A stretch of 64,000 nt of DNA from Streptacidiphilus carbonis (GTDB taxonomy: Bacteria; Actinomycetota; Actinomycetes; Streptomycetales; Streptomycetaceae): NCBI RefSeq assembly GCF_000787775.1, contig NZ_BBPM01000002.1, positions 1 to 64,000 of the forward strand, given 5' to 3'. Positions within the stretch are counted from its first letter, which is position 1. Each line of letters opens with the position of its first letter. The position numbers and the translations under genes were made by a program. This document shows, piece after piece, positions 18,591-27,393 of this stretch. The notes under the pieces were generated by a model. That model was not told the DNA's origin and ran no database searches. It was given only the letters and a program-made list of their open reading frames with translations.

Positions 18591-18626
18591 CCGGCGGCCG
18601 GTCCCCTGCTGGGGGCCGGCCGCCGG
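18591..18626 (-). terminator. Strong hairpin (attenuator) between rpsB and tsf
   Basis: A 16-bp GC stem (18591-18606 with 18611-18626, one G-U) and a 4-nt loop lie between the rpsB stop and tsf start. A partial terminator in this position is known from rpsB-tsf operons of other bacteria and would set the S2:EF-Ts ratio. Confidence 0.75.
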
Positions 18627-18681
18627 ACACGATGCGAGGGGCACGCCGGCGGTCGCCGCCGTACCCCTCGCCCTGAAGTCG

Positions 18682-19650
18682 TCAGGCCTGCTCGGCCTCG
18701 GCGGCGGGCGCCTCGACAGCGGCAGCCTCGGCGGGCGCCTCGACGGCGGCAGCGGCCTCGGCCGGAGCCTCGACAGCGGCGGTCTCGGCCGGGGCGGTCT
18801 CGGCAGCGGGGGCCTCGGCGGCGGCGGGGGCCTCGGCGGCAGCGTCGGCCACGGGGGCCTCGTCGGCCTTCTTCTCGCCCTCGACGAGCAGCTCGCGCTC
18901 CCAGTCGGCCAGCGGCTGGTCGGCACCGGTCTCGACCTTGGCGTCGCCCTTGGCGGCACCGGAACGGGCCATCAGGCCCTCGGCGACGGCGTCGGCGATC
19001 ACGCGGGTCAGCAGGGTGACCGAGCGGATGGCGTCGTCGTTGCCGGGGATCTTGTAGTCGACCTCGTCGGGGTCGCAGTTGGTGTCGAGGATCGCGACGA
19101 CCGGGATGCGGAGCTTGCGCGCCTCGCCGACGGCGATGTGCTCCTTCTTGGTGTCGACGATCCAGACCGCGGACGGCACGCGCTGCATGTCGCGGATACC
19201 GCCGAGGGTCTTCTCGAGCTTGGTGTGCTCGCGCTCGAGGACCAGGAGCTCCTTCTTGGTGAGGCCGGAGGCGGCCACATCCGTGAAGTCGATCTCGCCG
19301 AGCTCCTTCATCCGCTGGAGGCGCTTGTAGACCGTCTGGAAGTTGGTCAGCATGCCGCCGAGCCAGCGCTGGTTGACGTAGGGCATGCCCACGCGGGTGG
19401 CCTGCTCCGCGATAGCCTCCTGCGCCTGCTTCTTGGTGCCGACGAAGAGGACGCTGCCGCCGTGGGCAACGGTCTCCTTGACGAACTCGTAGGCGCGGTC
19501 GATGTAGTTCAGCGACTGCAGCAGGTCGATGATGTAGATGCCGTTGCGCTCCGTGAAGATGAAGCGCTTCATCTTCGGGTTCCAACGACGGGTCTGGTGA
19601 CCGAAGTGGACGCCGCTCTCCAGCAGCTCCCGCATCGTGACGACGGCCAT
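18682..19650 (-). CDS. rpsB: 30S ribosomal protein S2
   Basis: S2 is an essential protein of the small subunit. The first 245 residues match the family closely ([33 protein letters not shown]). The last 75 residues form a repetitive Ala/Glu/Pro/Val tail, so the protein is 322 aa against about 240 in E. coli. Long acidic tails on S2 are frequent in Streptomycetaceae. The mRNA leader is about 170 nt if the -10 candidate upstream is right, leaving room for S2 autoregulation. Confidence 0.97.
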   Translation of the reverse strand: MAVVTMRELLESGVHFGHQTRRWNPKMKRFIFTERNGIYIIDLLQSLNYIDRAYEFVKETVAHGGSVLFVGTKKQAQEAIAEQATRVGMPYVNQRWLGGMLTNFQTVYKRLQRMKELGEIDFTDVAASGLTKKELLVLEREHTKLEKTLGGIRDMQRVPSAVWIVDTKKEHIAVGEARKLRIPVVAILDTNCDPDEVDYKIPGNDDAIRSVTLLTRVIADAVAEGLMARSGAAKGDAKVETGADQPLADWERELLVEGEKKADEAPVADAAAEAPAAAEAPAAETAPAETAAVEAPAEAAAAVEAPAEAAAVEAPAAEAEQA

Positions 19651-19974
19651 GGCCGTACTCCTAGGTTTCTCGGTTTCCGCGCCGGCCGGGAGGCCGCCGC
19701 GCCTGACGCCCCGACCGTGCCGGACCGTGATGGACCGAGTGGCACTTCACCGGGCGAGGGACTGGCCGAGGCACCGGTGGCGGGGCGTGCGAAGTCGACC
19801 CAGCACGCTGGGCCGCGAATGAAGTGTACGGGAATCGCCGGACACCGGGCGACCTCCGCTGCCGGGGCCCGCTGTCACCCGTCCGGGTGAGCGTCTTCTG
19901 CACACCCCCCGAGTTGTCCACAGGGGCAGATGGGAGCGCTGTGCCAAGGGTTTCGGGCGAGGAGAGTCACTGCC
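19651..19974. other. Divergent intergenic region between rpsB and the M23 peptidase gene
   Basis: This 324-bp gap has no gene. It holds the rpsB leader and promoter and the start region of the divergent peptidase gene. At 19914-19922 there is an exact match to the Streptomyces DnaA-box consensus, TTGTCCACA, standing alone. Confidence 0.6.
19823..19828 (-). promoter_or_regulatory. Candidate -10 element for rpsB
   Basis: TACACT on the minus strand fits the actinobacterial TAnnnT vegetative -10 consensus. No good -35 was found at the expected spacing, so this is tentative. Confidence 0.3.
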
Positions 19975-21213
19975 ATGACCTCCCTTCCTCCTCTTCCTCT
20001 TCCCTCTCCTCCCTCGCTGCCCGCTCCTCCCTCACCGCCCGGCTGTCCTTCGCGTCCGCCCGTGCCCGACGGCAGGCGGCTGCTCCTGTTGCTCGGCCTG
20101 CTGCTGTGGCTCGCCATGACCGTGGCCGGTCCGCCTGGCCAGCGGGCGCTCGCCTCCGGTGGACAGCCGGCGCCGCGGCTGCCCACCGGAGGATCGCTCG
20201 CGCAGGTGCTGCGACGGTTCGATCCGCCGCCGCTGCCCTGGCTGCCCGGACATCGCGGGGTGGATCTGGCGGCGCCGGCCGGCACTCCGGTCCGGGCGGT
20301 GCGGGCCGGGACGGTGTCGTTCGCCGGGGTGGTCGCCGGTACCGGGGTGGTCGCCGTCAGCCTCGCCGGCAGCGGCGACCCGCCGCTGCGGACGACCTTC
20401 CAGCCGGTGAAGGCCGAGGTCGGGCAAGGAGAGAGCGTGGCGGTCGGACAGGTGGTCGGCAGCGTCACCTCCGGTCCGGTCGGCGGCGCCGGCGGCCACT
20501 GCCCGGTGAGCTGTCTGCACTGGGGGCTGCTGCGGGGGCACCGCTATCTGGATCCGCTGGCGCTGGTGGGTCCGGGGCGGTCCAGGCTGCTGCCGCTGTC
20601 GCGGGCTCAGGCCGCCGGTACGTCCGTGACGCCGCGCAGCACCAGGGCGACGGTCGCCTCGGTGATGGCGGCAGGGTCCTCGGCCGCGCCCAGTTCCAGG
20701 CGCTTGACCGCGGCCTGGACGATTCCCTGCACCAGCGACGCGGTCAATCCGGGCTGGGCGTGGCCCAGTTCGGCCAGTGCGCTGACGACCAGCGCGACGA
20801 ACTGGCCGTGCGACGCGCGGATCCGCTGGCGGGCGGCGTCGTCCAGCTCCCCGGCGGAGATGGCCGCCAGGGCACGGTGCCGGGGATCCCCGGCGAGGGC
20901 CAACTGTGCTCGGACATACGCCTCGACGCGCCCAGCCGGGGTGTCGGCGAGGGCCACCGCGTCGACGATCTCCGTGGACCAGGCCGGGAAGTCCACCGCG
21001 CAGAGCTCCTCGACCACGGCGGCACGCGAGCGGAAGTACTCGTACACCGAGGAACGGGCCAGGCCGGTCCTGGCCGCGAGTGCGGGGAAGCTCAGCGCCT
21101 CCATACCCCCCTCGGCCAGCAGGGCGCGGGCAGCCTCCAGCAGGGCGTCGCGCTGCAGCCGGCGATGCTCGGCGAGGGTGGCGGCTCGGATCTTCGGCAC
21201 GGCGACAGCTTAG
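19975..21213 (+). CDS. M23-family metallopeptidase-like cell-envelope protein with antisense-derived C-terminal extension
   Basis: The first 210 residues are a recognisable LytM/M23 protein: a Pro/Ser-rich start, a membrane anchor or signal (RRLLLLLGLLLWLAM, about 35-50), then the HRGVDLAAPAGTPV zinc motif and the final CLHWGLLRG motif. The usual HxH reads CLH, so one His is replaced. Such proteins cleave peptidoglycan cross-bridges or act as scaffolds. Homologues normally stop soon after the LDPLAL segment. Here no stop occurs, and the frame runs a further 200 Ser/Arg-rich residues antisense to the whole TetR gene. The tail is probably not a natural domain. The start has GGAGAG 8 nt upstream. 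Confidence 0.6.
   Translation: MTSLPPLPLPSPPSLPAPPSPPGCPSRPPVPDGRRLLLLLGLLLWLAMTVAGPPGQRALASGGQPAPRLPTGGSLAQVLRRFDPPPLPWLPGHRGVDLAAPAGTPVRAVRAGTVSFAGVVAGTGVVAVSLAGSGDPPLRTTFQPVKAEVGQGESVAVGQVVGSVTSGPVGGAGGHCPVSCLHWGLLRGHRYLDPLALVGPGRSRLLPLSRAQAAGTSVTPRSTRATVASVMAAGSSAAPSSRRLTAAWTIPCTSDAVNPGWAWPSSASALTTSATNWPCDARIRWRAASSSSPAEMAARARCRGSPARANCARTYASTRPAGVSARATASTISVDQAGKSTAQSSSTTAARERKYSYTEERARPVLAASAGKLSASIPPSASRARAASSRASRCSRRCSARVAARIFGTATA
20607..21200 (-). CDS. TetR/AcrR-family transcriptional regulator
   Basis: This is a 197-aa regulator. The N-terminal TetR helix-turn-helix (about 15-60) includes ALLAEGGMEALSFPALAARTGLARSSVYEYF, described here only as the 31-residue segment at about 26-56. 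The C-terminal helical ligand-binding domain is not diagnostic of ligand. The start is GTG. It lies 47 nt downstream of whiG on the same strand and fully antisense to the open tail of the M23 gene. The codon pattern supports this strand as the real gene. Its target is unknown. Confidence 0.85.
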   Translation of the reverse strand: MPKIRAATLAEHRRLQRDALLEAARALLAEGGMEALSFPALAARTGLARSSVYEYFRSRAAVVEELCAVDFPAWSTEIVDAVALADTPAGRVEAYVRAQLALAGDPRHRALAAISAGELDDAARQRIRASHGQFVALVVSALAELGHAQPGLTASLVQGIVQAAVKRLELGAAEDPAAITEATVALVLRGVTDVPAA

Positions 21214-21247
21214 ACCGACCGGTCCGCGCCGAAGGCGGCGGAGCCGC

Positions 21248-22237
21248 TCAGCGGGCGTCGGAGAGTTTGGCGCGGAGTTGGAGCACGGCCTTGGTGTGGA
21301 TCTGGCTGACCCTGCTCTCGGTGACGCCTAGCACCTGACCGATCTCGGCCAGCGTCAGGCCCTCGTAGTAGTACAGGCTGACGACGGTCTTCTCCCGGTC
21401 GGGGAGGGTGTTGATGGCGCGGGCGAGCAGCCGGCGCAGCTCGCGGCTCTCGGCGACCTCCACCGGGTTGTCCGCGGCCGGGTCCTCCAGGGTGTCGAGC
21501 AGGCTCACCCGGTCGCTGCCCTCGCCGCCGCCGTGCGTCAGCTCGTCCAGGGCGACCACGTTGGCCAGCGACAACTGGCTGAAGATGGTGTGCAGGTCGT
21601 CCAGCGGGATCCCCATCTCCGCGGCCACCTCGGGGTCGTTCGGGGTGCGCCGAAGGGCCACCTCCAGGGTGGCGTAGGCGCGTTCGACCGCCCTGGCCTT
21701 CTGCCGGACCGAGCGGGGGATCCAGTCCAGGGCGCGGAGCTCGTCGATGATCGCGCCGCGGATCCGGCTGATCGCGTAGGTCTCGAACTTGATGGCGCGT
21801 TCCGGGTCGAACTTCTCGATCGCGTCGATGAGTCCGAAGACTCCGGAGGAGACGAAGTCGGCCTGCTCCACATTGGCCGGCAGGCCGACGCTCACCCGTC
21901 CTGCCACGTACTTCACCAGTGGCGAGTAGTGCAGGATCAGTTGCTCACGCAGTCGCGGATCGCCCTGCGCCTTGTAGGCGCGCCACAGCGCGTCGAGCGC
22001 CCGTCGCGGCTCGGCCGCGTTCTGCGCGGGGAGCTTCGGCTGTGCCGCGACCGGAGCGGCGGGGACGGCCGCCGTGCCGGAACGGGCTCCGGGGATGCAC
22101 TCGTTGTGCGACTCCGCATGGGACGCGGCCCACCGTGAACGTACCGGCGCCGGGCGCTGGTCGGTGGTGAGCGGTTCGTCCCCGGGGAGGTTCGAGTACA
22201 TGGGCATTCGGTGTCTTGTGCCGTTCTGCTGATCCAT
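21248..22237 (-). CDS. whiG: RNA polymerase sigma factor WhiG (sporulation)
   Basis: WhiG is the FliA-like sigma factor that starts sporulation septation in aerial hyphae of Streptomyces. Regions 2, 3 and 4 are intact: [35 protein letters not shown], and at the C-terminus [19 protein letters not shown]. The 329-aa length includes about 75 N-terminal residues before the conserved part, longer than in S. coelicolor (about 280 aa in total). ATGs at 22207 or 22201 would shorten it, but none has a strong ribosome binding site. It lies between dprA and a TetR gene. Confidence 0.93.
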   Translation of the reverse strand: MDQQNGTRHRMPMYSNLPGDEPLTTDQRPAPVRSRWAASHAESHNECIPGARSGTAAVPAAPVAAQPKLPAQNAAEPRRALDALWRAYKAQGDPRLREQLILHYSPLVKYVAGRVSVGLPANVEQADFVSSGVFGLIDAIEKFDPERAIKFETYAISRIRGAIIDELRALDWIPRSVRQKARAVERAYATLEVALRRTPNDPEVAAEMGIPLDDLHTIFSQLSLANVVALDELTHGGGEGSDRVSLLDTLEDPAADNPVEVAESRELRRLLARAINTLPDREKTVVSLYYYEGLTLAEIGQVLGVTESRVSQIHTKAVLQLRAKLSDAR

Positions 22238-22349
22238 CGGCCCCGTTCAGCCGAGCGGTTGTGAGCGTAGCGTGACCGGACGCTCTCTGAGTGCTATCCA
22301 CAACGGGCACTCGCTCGATCAGGTGGGTCCGGGCGCGCGCCGGGGGCGC

Positions 22350-23516
22350 TCACACCAGGCGCCAATGCGAGCCCTCGCGCTCCACCAGGCCCAGCGAGCC
22401 CAGCTCGTACAGCCTGCGGAGCACGGTGTCGGGCGGCAACCCCGCTCCGCGGACCAGCTGCTCCACCGGCGCGCCGCAGGGACCGGCCGGAATCGCCTCC
22501 AGGACCTGCAGCGCCTCCCCGCCGACGGTGTCGAGCGGGACCGCCGGCCCCCGGCGCGTCGGCGCCAGGTCGACACCGATCCCGCCCACCTGCTCGATCA
22601 CCTCGGCGGCGTCGGTCACCAAGGCCGCCCCGGACCGGAGCAGTGCGTGCACCCCGGCGGAGAGCTCCGAGGTGACCGGCCCCGGCACCGCCATCACCAG
22701 GCGGTTGAGGTCCCGGGCGCGTCGCGCGGTGCTCAGCGCGCCGCTGCGCCGGGCCGCCTCCACCACAACGGTGCCGCGGGTCAGCGCGGCGATGACCCGG
22801 TTGCGCAGCAGAAAGCGGGGCTTGGTGGGATGGGCTCCCAGTGGGAGTTCGCTGACCAGCAGTCCCTGGTCGGCGATCCGGCCGAGCAGGGCGCCGTGCC
22901 CCCGCGGATAGACCTGGTCCACGCCGCAGGCGAGCACCCCGATGGTGATACCGGTGGCGGCCAGCGCACCCCGATGGGCCGAGGCGTCGATGCCGTAGGC
23001 GCCGCCGGACACCACCACCCAGGCCGCGTCGGCGAGATCGGCGCTCAGCCCGGTGGCGACATGGGTCCCGTAGGCGGTGCAGGCCCTGGCGCCGACGACG
23101 GCGACGGAGCGCAGCGCGAGCAGCCGCAGGGAGGCACCGCCGCGTACCCAGAGCGCGATCGGGCGGGCCGGGCCGAGGTCGTCCAGCTGGGAGGGCCAGT
23201 CCTCGTCGCCCGGGCAGACCAGTCGGGCGCCGAGCCGCTGGGCCCGGTCCAGGTCCGCCACCGGATCGACGCCCGCGGCACGGGCCCGGTAACCCTCACT
23301 GCGGCGGGCGATGGCGGTGGGCAGGTCCCGGCCCAGACTGAGCCGTTCTGCGGCCTCGACCGGCCCGTGCCGCTGGAGCAGGAGTCCGACGGCTTCGTCG
23401 CCGGGCTCGACGATGCGGCACAGGACGGTCCGGGCCAGCCGCTCGGCCTCGGGAACGACGCGGACGTCCGCGCGGGTGTCGGTCAGCACGGGCCGGTCTC
23501 CGATCGGGTTGCTCAA
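22350..23516 (-). CDS. dprA: DNA-processing protein DprA
   Basis: DprA (Smf) loads RecA onto incoming single-stranded DNA during transformation and recombination. This is a 388-aa protein. The Rossmann-like core carries VVGARACTAYG and VVSGGAYGIDASAHRGAL. A winged-helix-like C-terminus (about 320-388) follows. The start TTG overlaps the yifB stop by 4 nt (TTGA), indicating coupling. The yraN-yifB-dprA order is widespread in actinobacteria. Confidence 0.92.
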   Translation of the reverse strand: MSNPIGDRPVLTDTRADVRVVPEAERLARTVLCRIVEPGDEAVGLLLQRHGPVEAAERLSLGRDLPTAIARRSEGYRARAAGVDPVADLDRAQRLGARLVCPGDEDWPSQLDDLGPARPIALWVRGGASLRLLALRSVAVVGARACTAYGTHVATGLSADLADAAWVVVSGGAYGIDASAHRGALAATGITIGVLACGVDQVYPRGHGALLGRIADQGLLVSELPLGAHPTKPRFLLRNRVIAALTRGTVVVEAARRSGALSTARRARDLNRLVMAVPGPVTSELSAGVHALLRSGAALVTDAAEVIEQVGGIGVDLAPTRRGPAVPLDTVGGEALQVLEAIPAGPCGAPVEQLVRGAGLPPDTVLRRLYELGSLGLVEREGSHWRLV

Positions 23517-25123
23517 CGGGGCAGGCTGCGGCTGAAGCCGCTGCGCAGGGCGAGTGCGGTACGGACCTCGTCGCGTTCCGGGCGGTCGAGGCCGGCCAGG
23601 TCGGCCGCGGTCCAGGCGACCCGCAGCACCCGGTCCAGGCCTCGGGCGGTGAGCAGGCCGCGCTCCATGTCCCGCTCGGCGTCCTTGAGGGCGCCCGGGG
23701 CCAGCCGCCAGCGGGTGCGCAGCTCATGGCCGGGGACTTCGCCGTTGGTGCGCCAGGGCGTGCCGACGAGTCTGGCCGCTGCCCGGTCCCGGGCGGCGAG
23801 CACCCGGGCCGCGACGGTGGCGGTGCTCTCGGCGGTGGCGTCGCGTTCCATCAGCTCGACCCTGGTGACCGCGTCGACCTCGACGCGCAGGTCCACCCGG
23901 TCGAGCAGCGGCCCCGACAGCCGTCCCTGGTACCGGCTGACCATGGTGGGGGTGCAGTCGCACCCCTCGCCCCGGCGCGACCACCGGCCGCAGGGGCAGG
24001 GGTTGGCCGCGAGCATCAGCAGGAAGCGGGCCGGCAGCCGCAGCGAGCCGGCCGACCGCGCCACCACCACCTCGCCCGACTCCAGCGGCTGGCGCAGCGC
24101 GTCCAGCACCCGGACCGGGAACTCGGGCGCCTCGTCCAGGAAGAGCACGCCCCGGTGGGCCAGCGAGACCGCGCCGGGGCGGGGCAGTCCGCTGCCGCCG
24201 CCGATGATCGCCGGCATGGTGGTGGAGTGGTGCGGGGCGCAGTACGGGGCGGCGGCGAGCAGCGGCTGCCCGGCCGGGAGCAGGCCCGCGACCGAGTGCA
24301 CCGCGGTGACCTCCAGCGCCTCCTGCTGGGTGAGCGGCGGCAGGATGCCGGGGAGGCGCTCGGCGAGCATGGTCTTGCCGGCTCCTGGCGGGCCCTTGAG
24401 GTAGAGGTGGTGGCCCCCGGCCGCGGCGATCTCCAGGGCCCGGCGGGCCTCGAACTGGCCGGCGATGTCGGCGAGGTCGCGGTGGTCGGCTTCGTCGGCG
24501 CGGCGGCTGCGGACGCCGAGGCCGGGCAGGGACAGGCCGACCAGGGCGTTGTCGGGGCGGGTGGCGCCGAGGCCGGGGCCTGCCTCGGGTTCCTGGTCCT
24601 CCTCGGTGAGGCGCCCGGTGAGCAGGCCGAGCAGCTGGGCCAGGGTGCTGACGCCGAGGACGCTCATCCCGGGCACCAGCGCGGCCTCGGCCGCGGTCTG
24701 GCTGGGCACCACCACCCGCTCGTACCCGGCGTCGGCGGCGGCGAGCACCGCGGGCAGCACCCCGCGCACCGGCCGGACCCGGCCGTCCAGCCCCAGTTCG
24801 CCGATGAGCAGCAGCTTGGCGATGGCGGCCGGGTCGAGCACCTCGGCGGCGGCGAGCACCGCACAGGCGATGGCCAGGTCGAAGCCACTGCCGCTCTTGG
24901 GCACCGAGGCGGGCGAGAGGCCCACCGTGAGCTTGCGCTGGGGCCACTTCTCCCCGGAGTTCACCACCGCGGCCCTGACCCGGTCCTTGGCCTCGCTGAG
25001 CGCCTTGTCCGGCAGGCCGACGATGGCGAACGCGGCGACCCCCGGCTCCAGGTCGGCCTGGACCTCGACCACGACCCCGTCCACGCCGAGCAGGGCCACC
25101 GAACCGGTGTGGGCGAACGCCAT
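23513..25123 (-). CDS. YifB-family Mg-chelatase-like AAA+ ATPase (ComM-like)
   Basis: This is a 536-aa ATPase. The N-terminal ChlI-like/Lon-S5-like domain (about 1-170) is followed by an AAA+ core with Walker A GPPGAGKT, Walker B VLFLDEAPEF and the cysteine segment ANPCPCG, and a C-terminal Mg_chelatase_C domain. ComM, the best-studied relative, is a helicase promoting branch migration in transformation. The ATG follows the yraN stop by one nucleotide (TGAGATG). Linkage to dprA suggests a recombination role. Confidence 0.92.
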   Translation of the reverse strand: MAFAHTGSVALLGVDGVVVEVQADLEPGVAAFAIVGLPDKALSEAKDRVRAAVVNSGEKWPQRKLTVGLSPASVPKSGSGFDLAIACAVLAAAEVLDPAAIAKLLLIGELGLDGRVRPVRGVLPAVLAAADAGYERVVVPSQTAAEAALVPGMSVLGVSTLAQLLGLLTGRLTEEDQEPEAGPGLGATRPDNALVGLSLPGLGVRSRRADEADHRDLADIAGQFEARRALEIAAAGGHHLYLKGPPGAGKTMLAERLPGILPPLTQQEALEVTAVHSVAGLLPAGQPLLAAAPYCAPHHSTTMPAIIGGGSGLPRPGAVSLAHRGVLFLDEAPEFPVRVLDALRQPLESGEVVVARSAGSLRLPARFLLMLAANPCPCGRWSRRGEGCDCTPTMVSRYQGRLSGPLLDRVDLRVEVDAVTRVELMERDATAESTATVAARVLAARDRAAARLVGTPWRTNGEVPGHELRTRWRLAPGALKDAERDMERGLLTARGLDRVLRVAWTAADLAGLDRPERDEVRTALALRSGFSRSLPR

Positions 25124-25124
25124 C

Positions 25125-25496
25125 TCAGCCCACCACCCCGGGGATGTGGTCGACCCGGGCCGCCCCGCGCGGCGTGTGCACCACGCTGACCAGGTCGATC
25201 CGCACTCCGCCCGCGGGTGCCGGGGCTTTCCAGCGCTCGGCGAGCCAGCGCTCCGCGAGCAGCAGCAGCCGGCTCGCCTTGGCCCGGTCGAGGGCCTCGG
25301 CCGGGCTCTGGAAGCCGCGCTCACTGCGGGTCTTGACCTCGCAGACGGCGAGCGTGTCACCGTCCAGGGCGACGATGTCCAGCTCGCCCTCGCGGCAGCG
25401 CCAGTTGCGGTCCAGCACGGTGAGCCCGGCTGCGGCCAGGGCGCGGGCTGCGGCGTTCTCGCCGTAGCGGCCCAGTGCCTGTGTGCGTGCTGTCAT
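25125..25496 (-). CDS. YraN-family (UPF0102) endonuclease-fold protein
   Basis: This is a 123-aa protein. The N-terminal [12 protein letters not shown] motif is followed by a PD-(D/E)XK-type core ([11 protein letters not shown], then CEVKTR). The family looks like a Holliday-junction-resolvase-fold nuclease, but its function is not settled. The ATG was chosen because a full anti-SD complement, GGAGGTGATC, ends 3 nt before it. The upstream extension to 25559 is unsupported. It is the first gene of the yraN-yifB-dprA operon. Confidence 0.9.
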   Translation of the reverse strand: MTARTQALGRYGENAAARALAAAGLTVLDRNWRCREGELDIVALDGDTLAVCEVKTRSERGFQSPAEALDRAKASRLLLLAERWLAERWKAPAPAGGVRIDLVSVVHTPRGAARVDHIPGVVG

Positions 25497-25588
25497 CACG
25501 ATCACCTCCGGTCGGCAATCTGCCGGTTCCGGGGGCGTCGGGCCAGGGGCGGTCCGCAACCTGTGGACAGCTCGGGGGGTGTGAAAAA

Positions 25589-25623
25589 CTCCGCCGCCCG
25601 GAAGAGTGAACCGGACGGCGGAG
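25589..25623 (-). terminator. Rho-independent terminator with T-tract after the DUF2469 gene
   Basis: An 8-bp stem (25589-25596 with 25616-25623), extended by inner pairs, is followed on the minus strand by TTTTT. It is a textbook intrinsic terminator closing the sipZ-NUDIX-DUF2469 transcript. Confidence 0.85.
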
Positions 25624-25663
25624 CATTGACGAGAGACGGACGAGAGGAGGGGCGGACCGCCGG

Positions 25664-25990
25664 TCAGGGACCGAATCCGGCCTCGTCCGAGGGAAGCTCC
25701 AGGTCGCTCTTGGCCAGCTCCTCGACGTTCACGTCCTTGAAGGTCAGCACCCTGACCTTGCGGACGAAGCGGGCCGGTCGGTACATGTCCCAGACCCAGG
25801 CGTCAGCCATGGACACCTCGAAGAACACCTCGCCCTGATCCGAGCGCACGTTCAGCTCGTAGTCATTGGTGAGGTAGAAGCGCCGCTCGGTCTCGATCAC
25901 GAACTTGAACAGCCCGACGACATCGCGGTACTCCCGGTAGAGCTTGAGCTCCATCTCGGTCTCGTACTTCTCGAGGTCCTCGGCACTCAT
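25664..25990 (-). CDS. DUF2469 domain-containing protein
   Basis: This is a 108-aa protein that matches the actinobacterial DUF2469 family over its full length ([21 protein letters not shown] at the start, given here as a 21-residue block at 1-21; [20 protein letters not shown] later). Function is unknown. The family nearly always lies between the signal peptidase and yraN genes, as here. A GTG two codons upstream (25996) is an alternative start. It is the last gene of the sipZ transcript, just before a T-tract terminator. Confidence 0.9.
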   Translation of the reverse strand: MSAEDLEKYETEMELKLYREYRDVVGLFKFVIETERRFYLTNDYELNVRSDQGEVFFEVSMADAWVWDMYRPARFVRKVRVLTFKDVNVEELAKSDLELPSDEAGFGP

Positions 25991-26003
25991 CCCCACGTTC
26001 CCC

Positions 26004-26522
26004 TCAGCTGTGCGTACGTTCGTCCATTGTGGACCACGGGGTGGGACACGGGAGCCGGACCGGGCGGTCCGGCGGCCCTGCGGCGAGCAGTGAGGCCAGC
26101 AGCGGCCCCAGGCCCTCCGGGTAGACGGTCTCGGTGGCGGCCAGCAGCTCCGGCAGCGACCACCAGCGCAGTTCGTCCACGGTACGGAGCTCCAGCTCGG
26201 TCTGGCCGGAGGCGTCCAGCGCGGTGGTACCGGTCCTGGCGAGGTAGTACCACTCGTCCTGGTCGAAGCTGCGCCCGTCGAAGCTGAAGGCAGTGGTACG
26301 GCGGGCCACCAGCGGTCCCAGGGCGATGCCGGTGATCCCGGTCTCCTCGGCGACCTCGCGCCGGGCCGCGTCGGCGAGCTCCTCGTCGCCCTCCACGCCC
26401 CCGCCGGGGGTGAACCACCAGGTGCGCCCCGGCACCAGCGGGTCGAAGCCGTGCAGCAGCAGGATCCGGTCGGCGGGGTCCAGCAGCAGCACCCGGGCCG
26501 CCCTTCGGCGCAGCACCTCCAC
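26004..26522 (-). CDS. NUDIX hydrolase
   Basis: This is a 172-aa hydrolase of nucleoside-diphosphate-linked compounds. The Nudix box is complete at about residues 43-65 (GGGVEGDEELADAARREV followed by AEETGI). The GTG start (MEVLRRRAARV) was selected because GGAGG ends 6 nt before it. Substrate is unknown. It begins 17 nt after sipZ and is followed by DUF2469, matching the sipZ operon described in S. lividans, in which sipZ leads several unrelated genes. Confidence 0.88.
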   Translation of the reverse strand: MEVLRRRAARVLLLDPADRILLLHGFDPLVPGRTWWFTPGGGVEGDEELADAARREVAEETGITGIALGPLVARRTTAFSFDGRSFDQDEWYYLARTGTTALDASGQTELELRTVDELRWWSLPELLAATETVYPEGLGPLLASLLAAGPPDRPVRLPCPTPWSTMDERTHS

Positions 26523-26539
26523 CCGCCACCTCCGTACGC

Positions 26540-27259
26540 TCAGGAGCTGCGGTGTCTGCGCAGCCGTCCCACGACCGTACCCGCAGCGGCGCTCAGCAAC
26601 ACCAGTGCGGCACCACCGATGATCGCCCACTCCAGCGGCTCCAGCGGGCCGTGGGCGGTGGCCCGGGTACCGGGAACGGCGTCGAAAGCGGTGGTGCGGT
26701 CGATCGTCCTGGCCGTCGTGAGCGGCCAGACCGTGCCCTCGACCCGGGCCTTGACCTCGGAGTCGGGGATGGTCCCCGCGGTGAGCTCCAGGTGCGAGCG
26801 GGAGTCGAGCGAGACCGAGCGGTTGTCCCCCATCAGGAAGAGCCGGCCGGCCGGGACCTTGGCGCTGAAGGCCCGGTCGCCCAGCAGCAGCGCGGTGGGG
26901 CTGGAGGCGTTCAGGTAGGGCTCGGTGACCGGCTTCCCGTCGACCGTGGTCCGGCCGGCCGAGTCACAGCAGGCGACGGTGTCCCCGCCGACCCCGATGA
27001 CCCGCTTGACCATCGCCGAGGTGCCCCACTGGGGGTCGCTGAAGACGATGATGTCGCCGCGGCCCACCTCGCTGCCCTTGACCGGGTGGGCCAGCACGGT
27101 GTCCCCCGGCTTCACCGTCGGCGACATCGAGTCGGTGGGCACCGAGTACGGCCGGTACTGGACCGCCAGCAGCACGAATCCGCCGACCAGTCCCAACAGG
27201 CCGACGGTGATGCCGATCGCCTGCAGCACTCCGTCGAGCCGTATCCGCCGTGCCGCCAT
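26540..27259 (-). CDS. sipZ: Type I signal peptidase (fourth copy, SipZ position)
   Basis: This is a 239-aa leader peptidase. An N-terminal anchor (about 10-33) precedes the catalytic Ser44 (PTDSMSPT). Lys85 lies in VKRVIGVGGD, and the GDNRSVSLDSR box is present. A second hydrophobic segment near the C-terminus (about 210-230) gives the two-anchor topology reported for SipZ-type enzymes. A hairpin separates it from sipY, so it probably starts its own operon with the NUDIX and DUF2469 genes. Confidence 0.92.
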   Translation of the reverse strand: MAARRIRLDGVLQAIGITVGLLGLVGGFVLLAVQYRPYSVPTDSMSPTVKPGDTVLAHPVKGSEVGRGDIIVFSDPQWGTSAMVKRVIGVGGDTVACCDSAGRTTVDGKPVTEPYLNASSPTALLLGDRAFSAKVPAGRLFLMGDNRSVSLDSRSHLELTAGTIPDSEVKARVEGTVWPLTTARTIDRTTAFDAVPGTRATAHGPLEPLEWAIIGGAALVLLSAAAGTVVGRLRRHRSS

Positions 27260-27314
27260 GTCGCCGCTCCCCAGCCTCGTTGTACGTATCGCCGGTACCG
27301 ATCCGTACGTGCGG

Positions 27315-27361
27315 AAGGCCTCGGTGCGTCCCAGCAGATTACTGGTCGGTACCGAGGCCTT
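27315..27361 (-). terminator. Hairpin between sipY and sipZ
   Basis: An 11-bp perfect stem (27315-27325 with 27351-27361), extended past a bulge, lies after the sipY stop. It supports separate transcription units for sipW-X-Y and sipZ. Confidence 0.7.
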
Positions 27362-27393
27362 CGCAAGGGGTGGCGGTGATCAATCCCAGGTGA

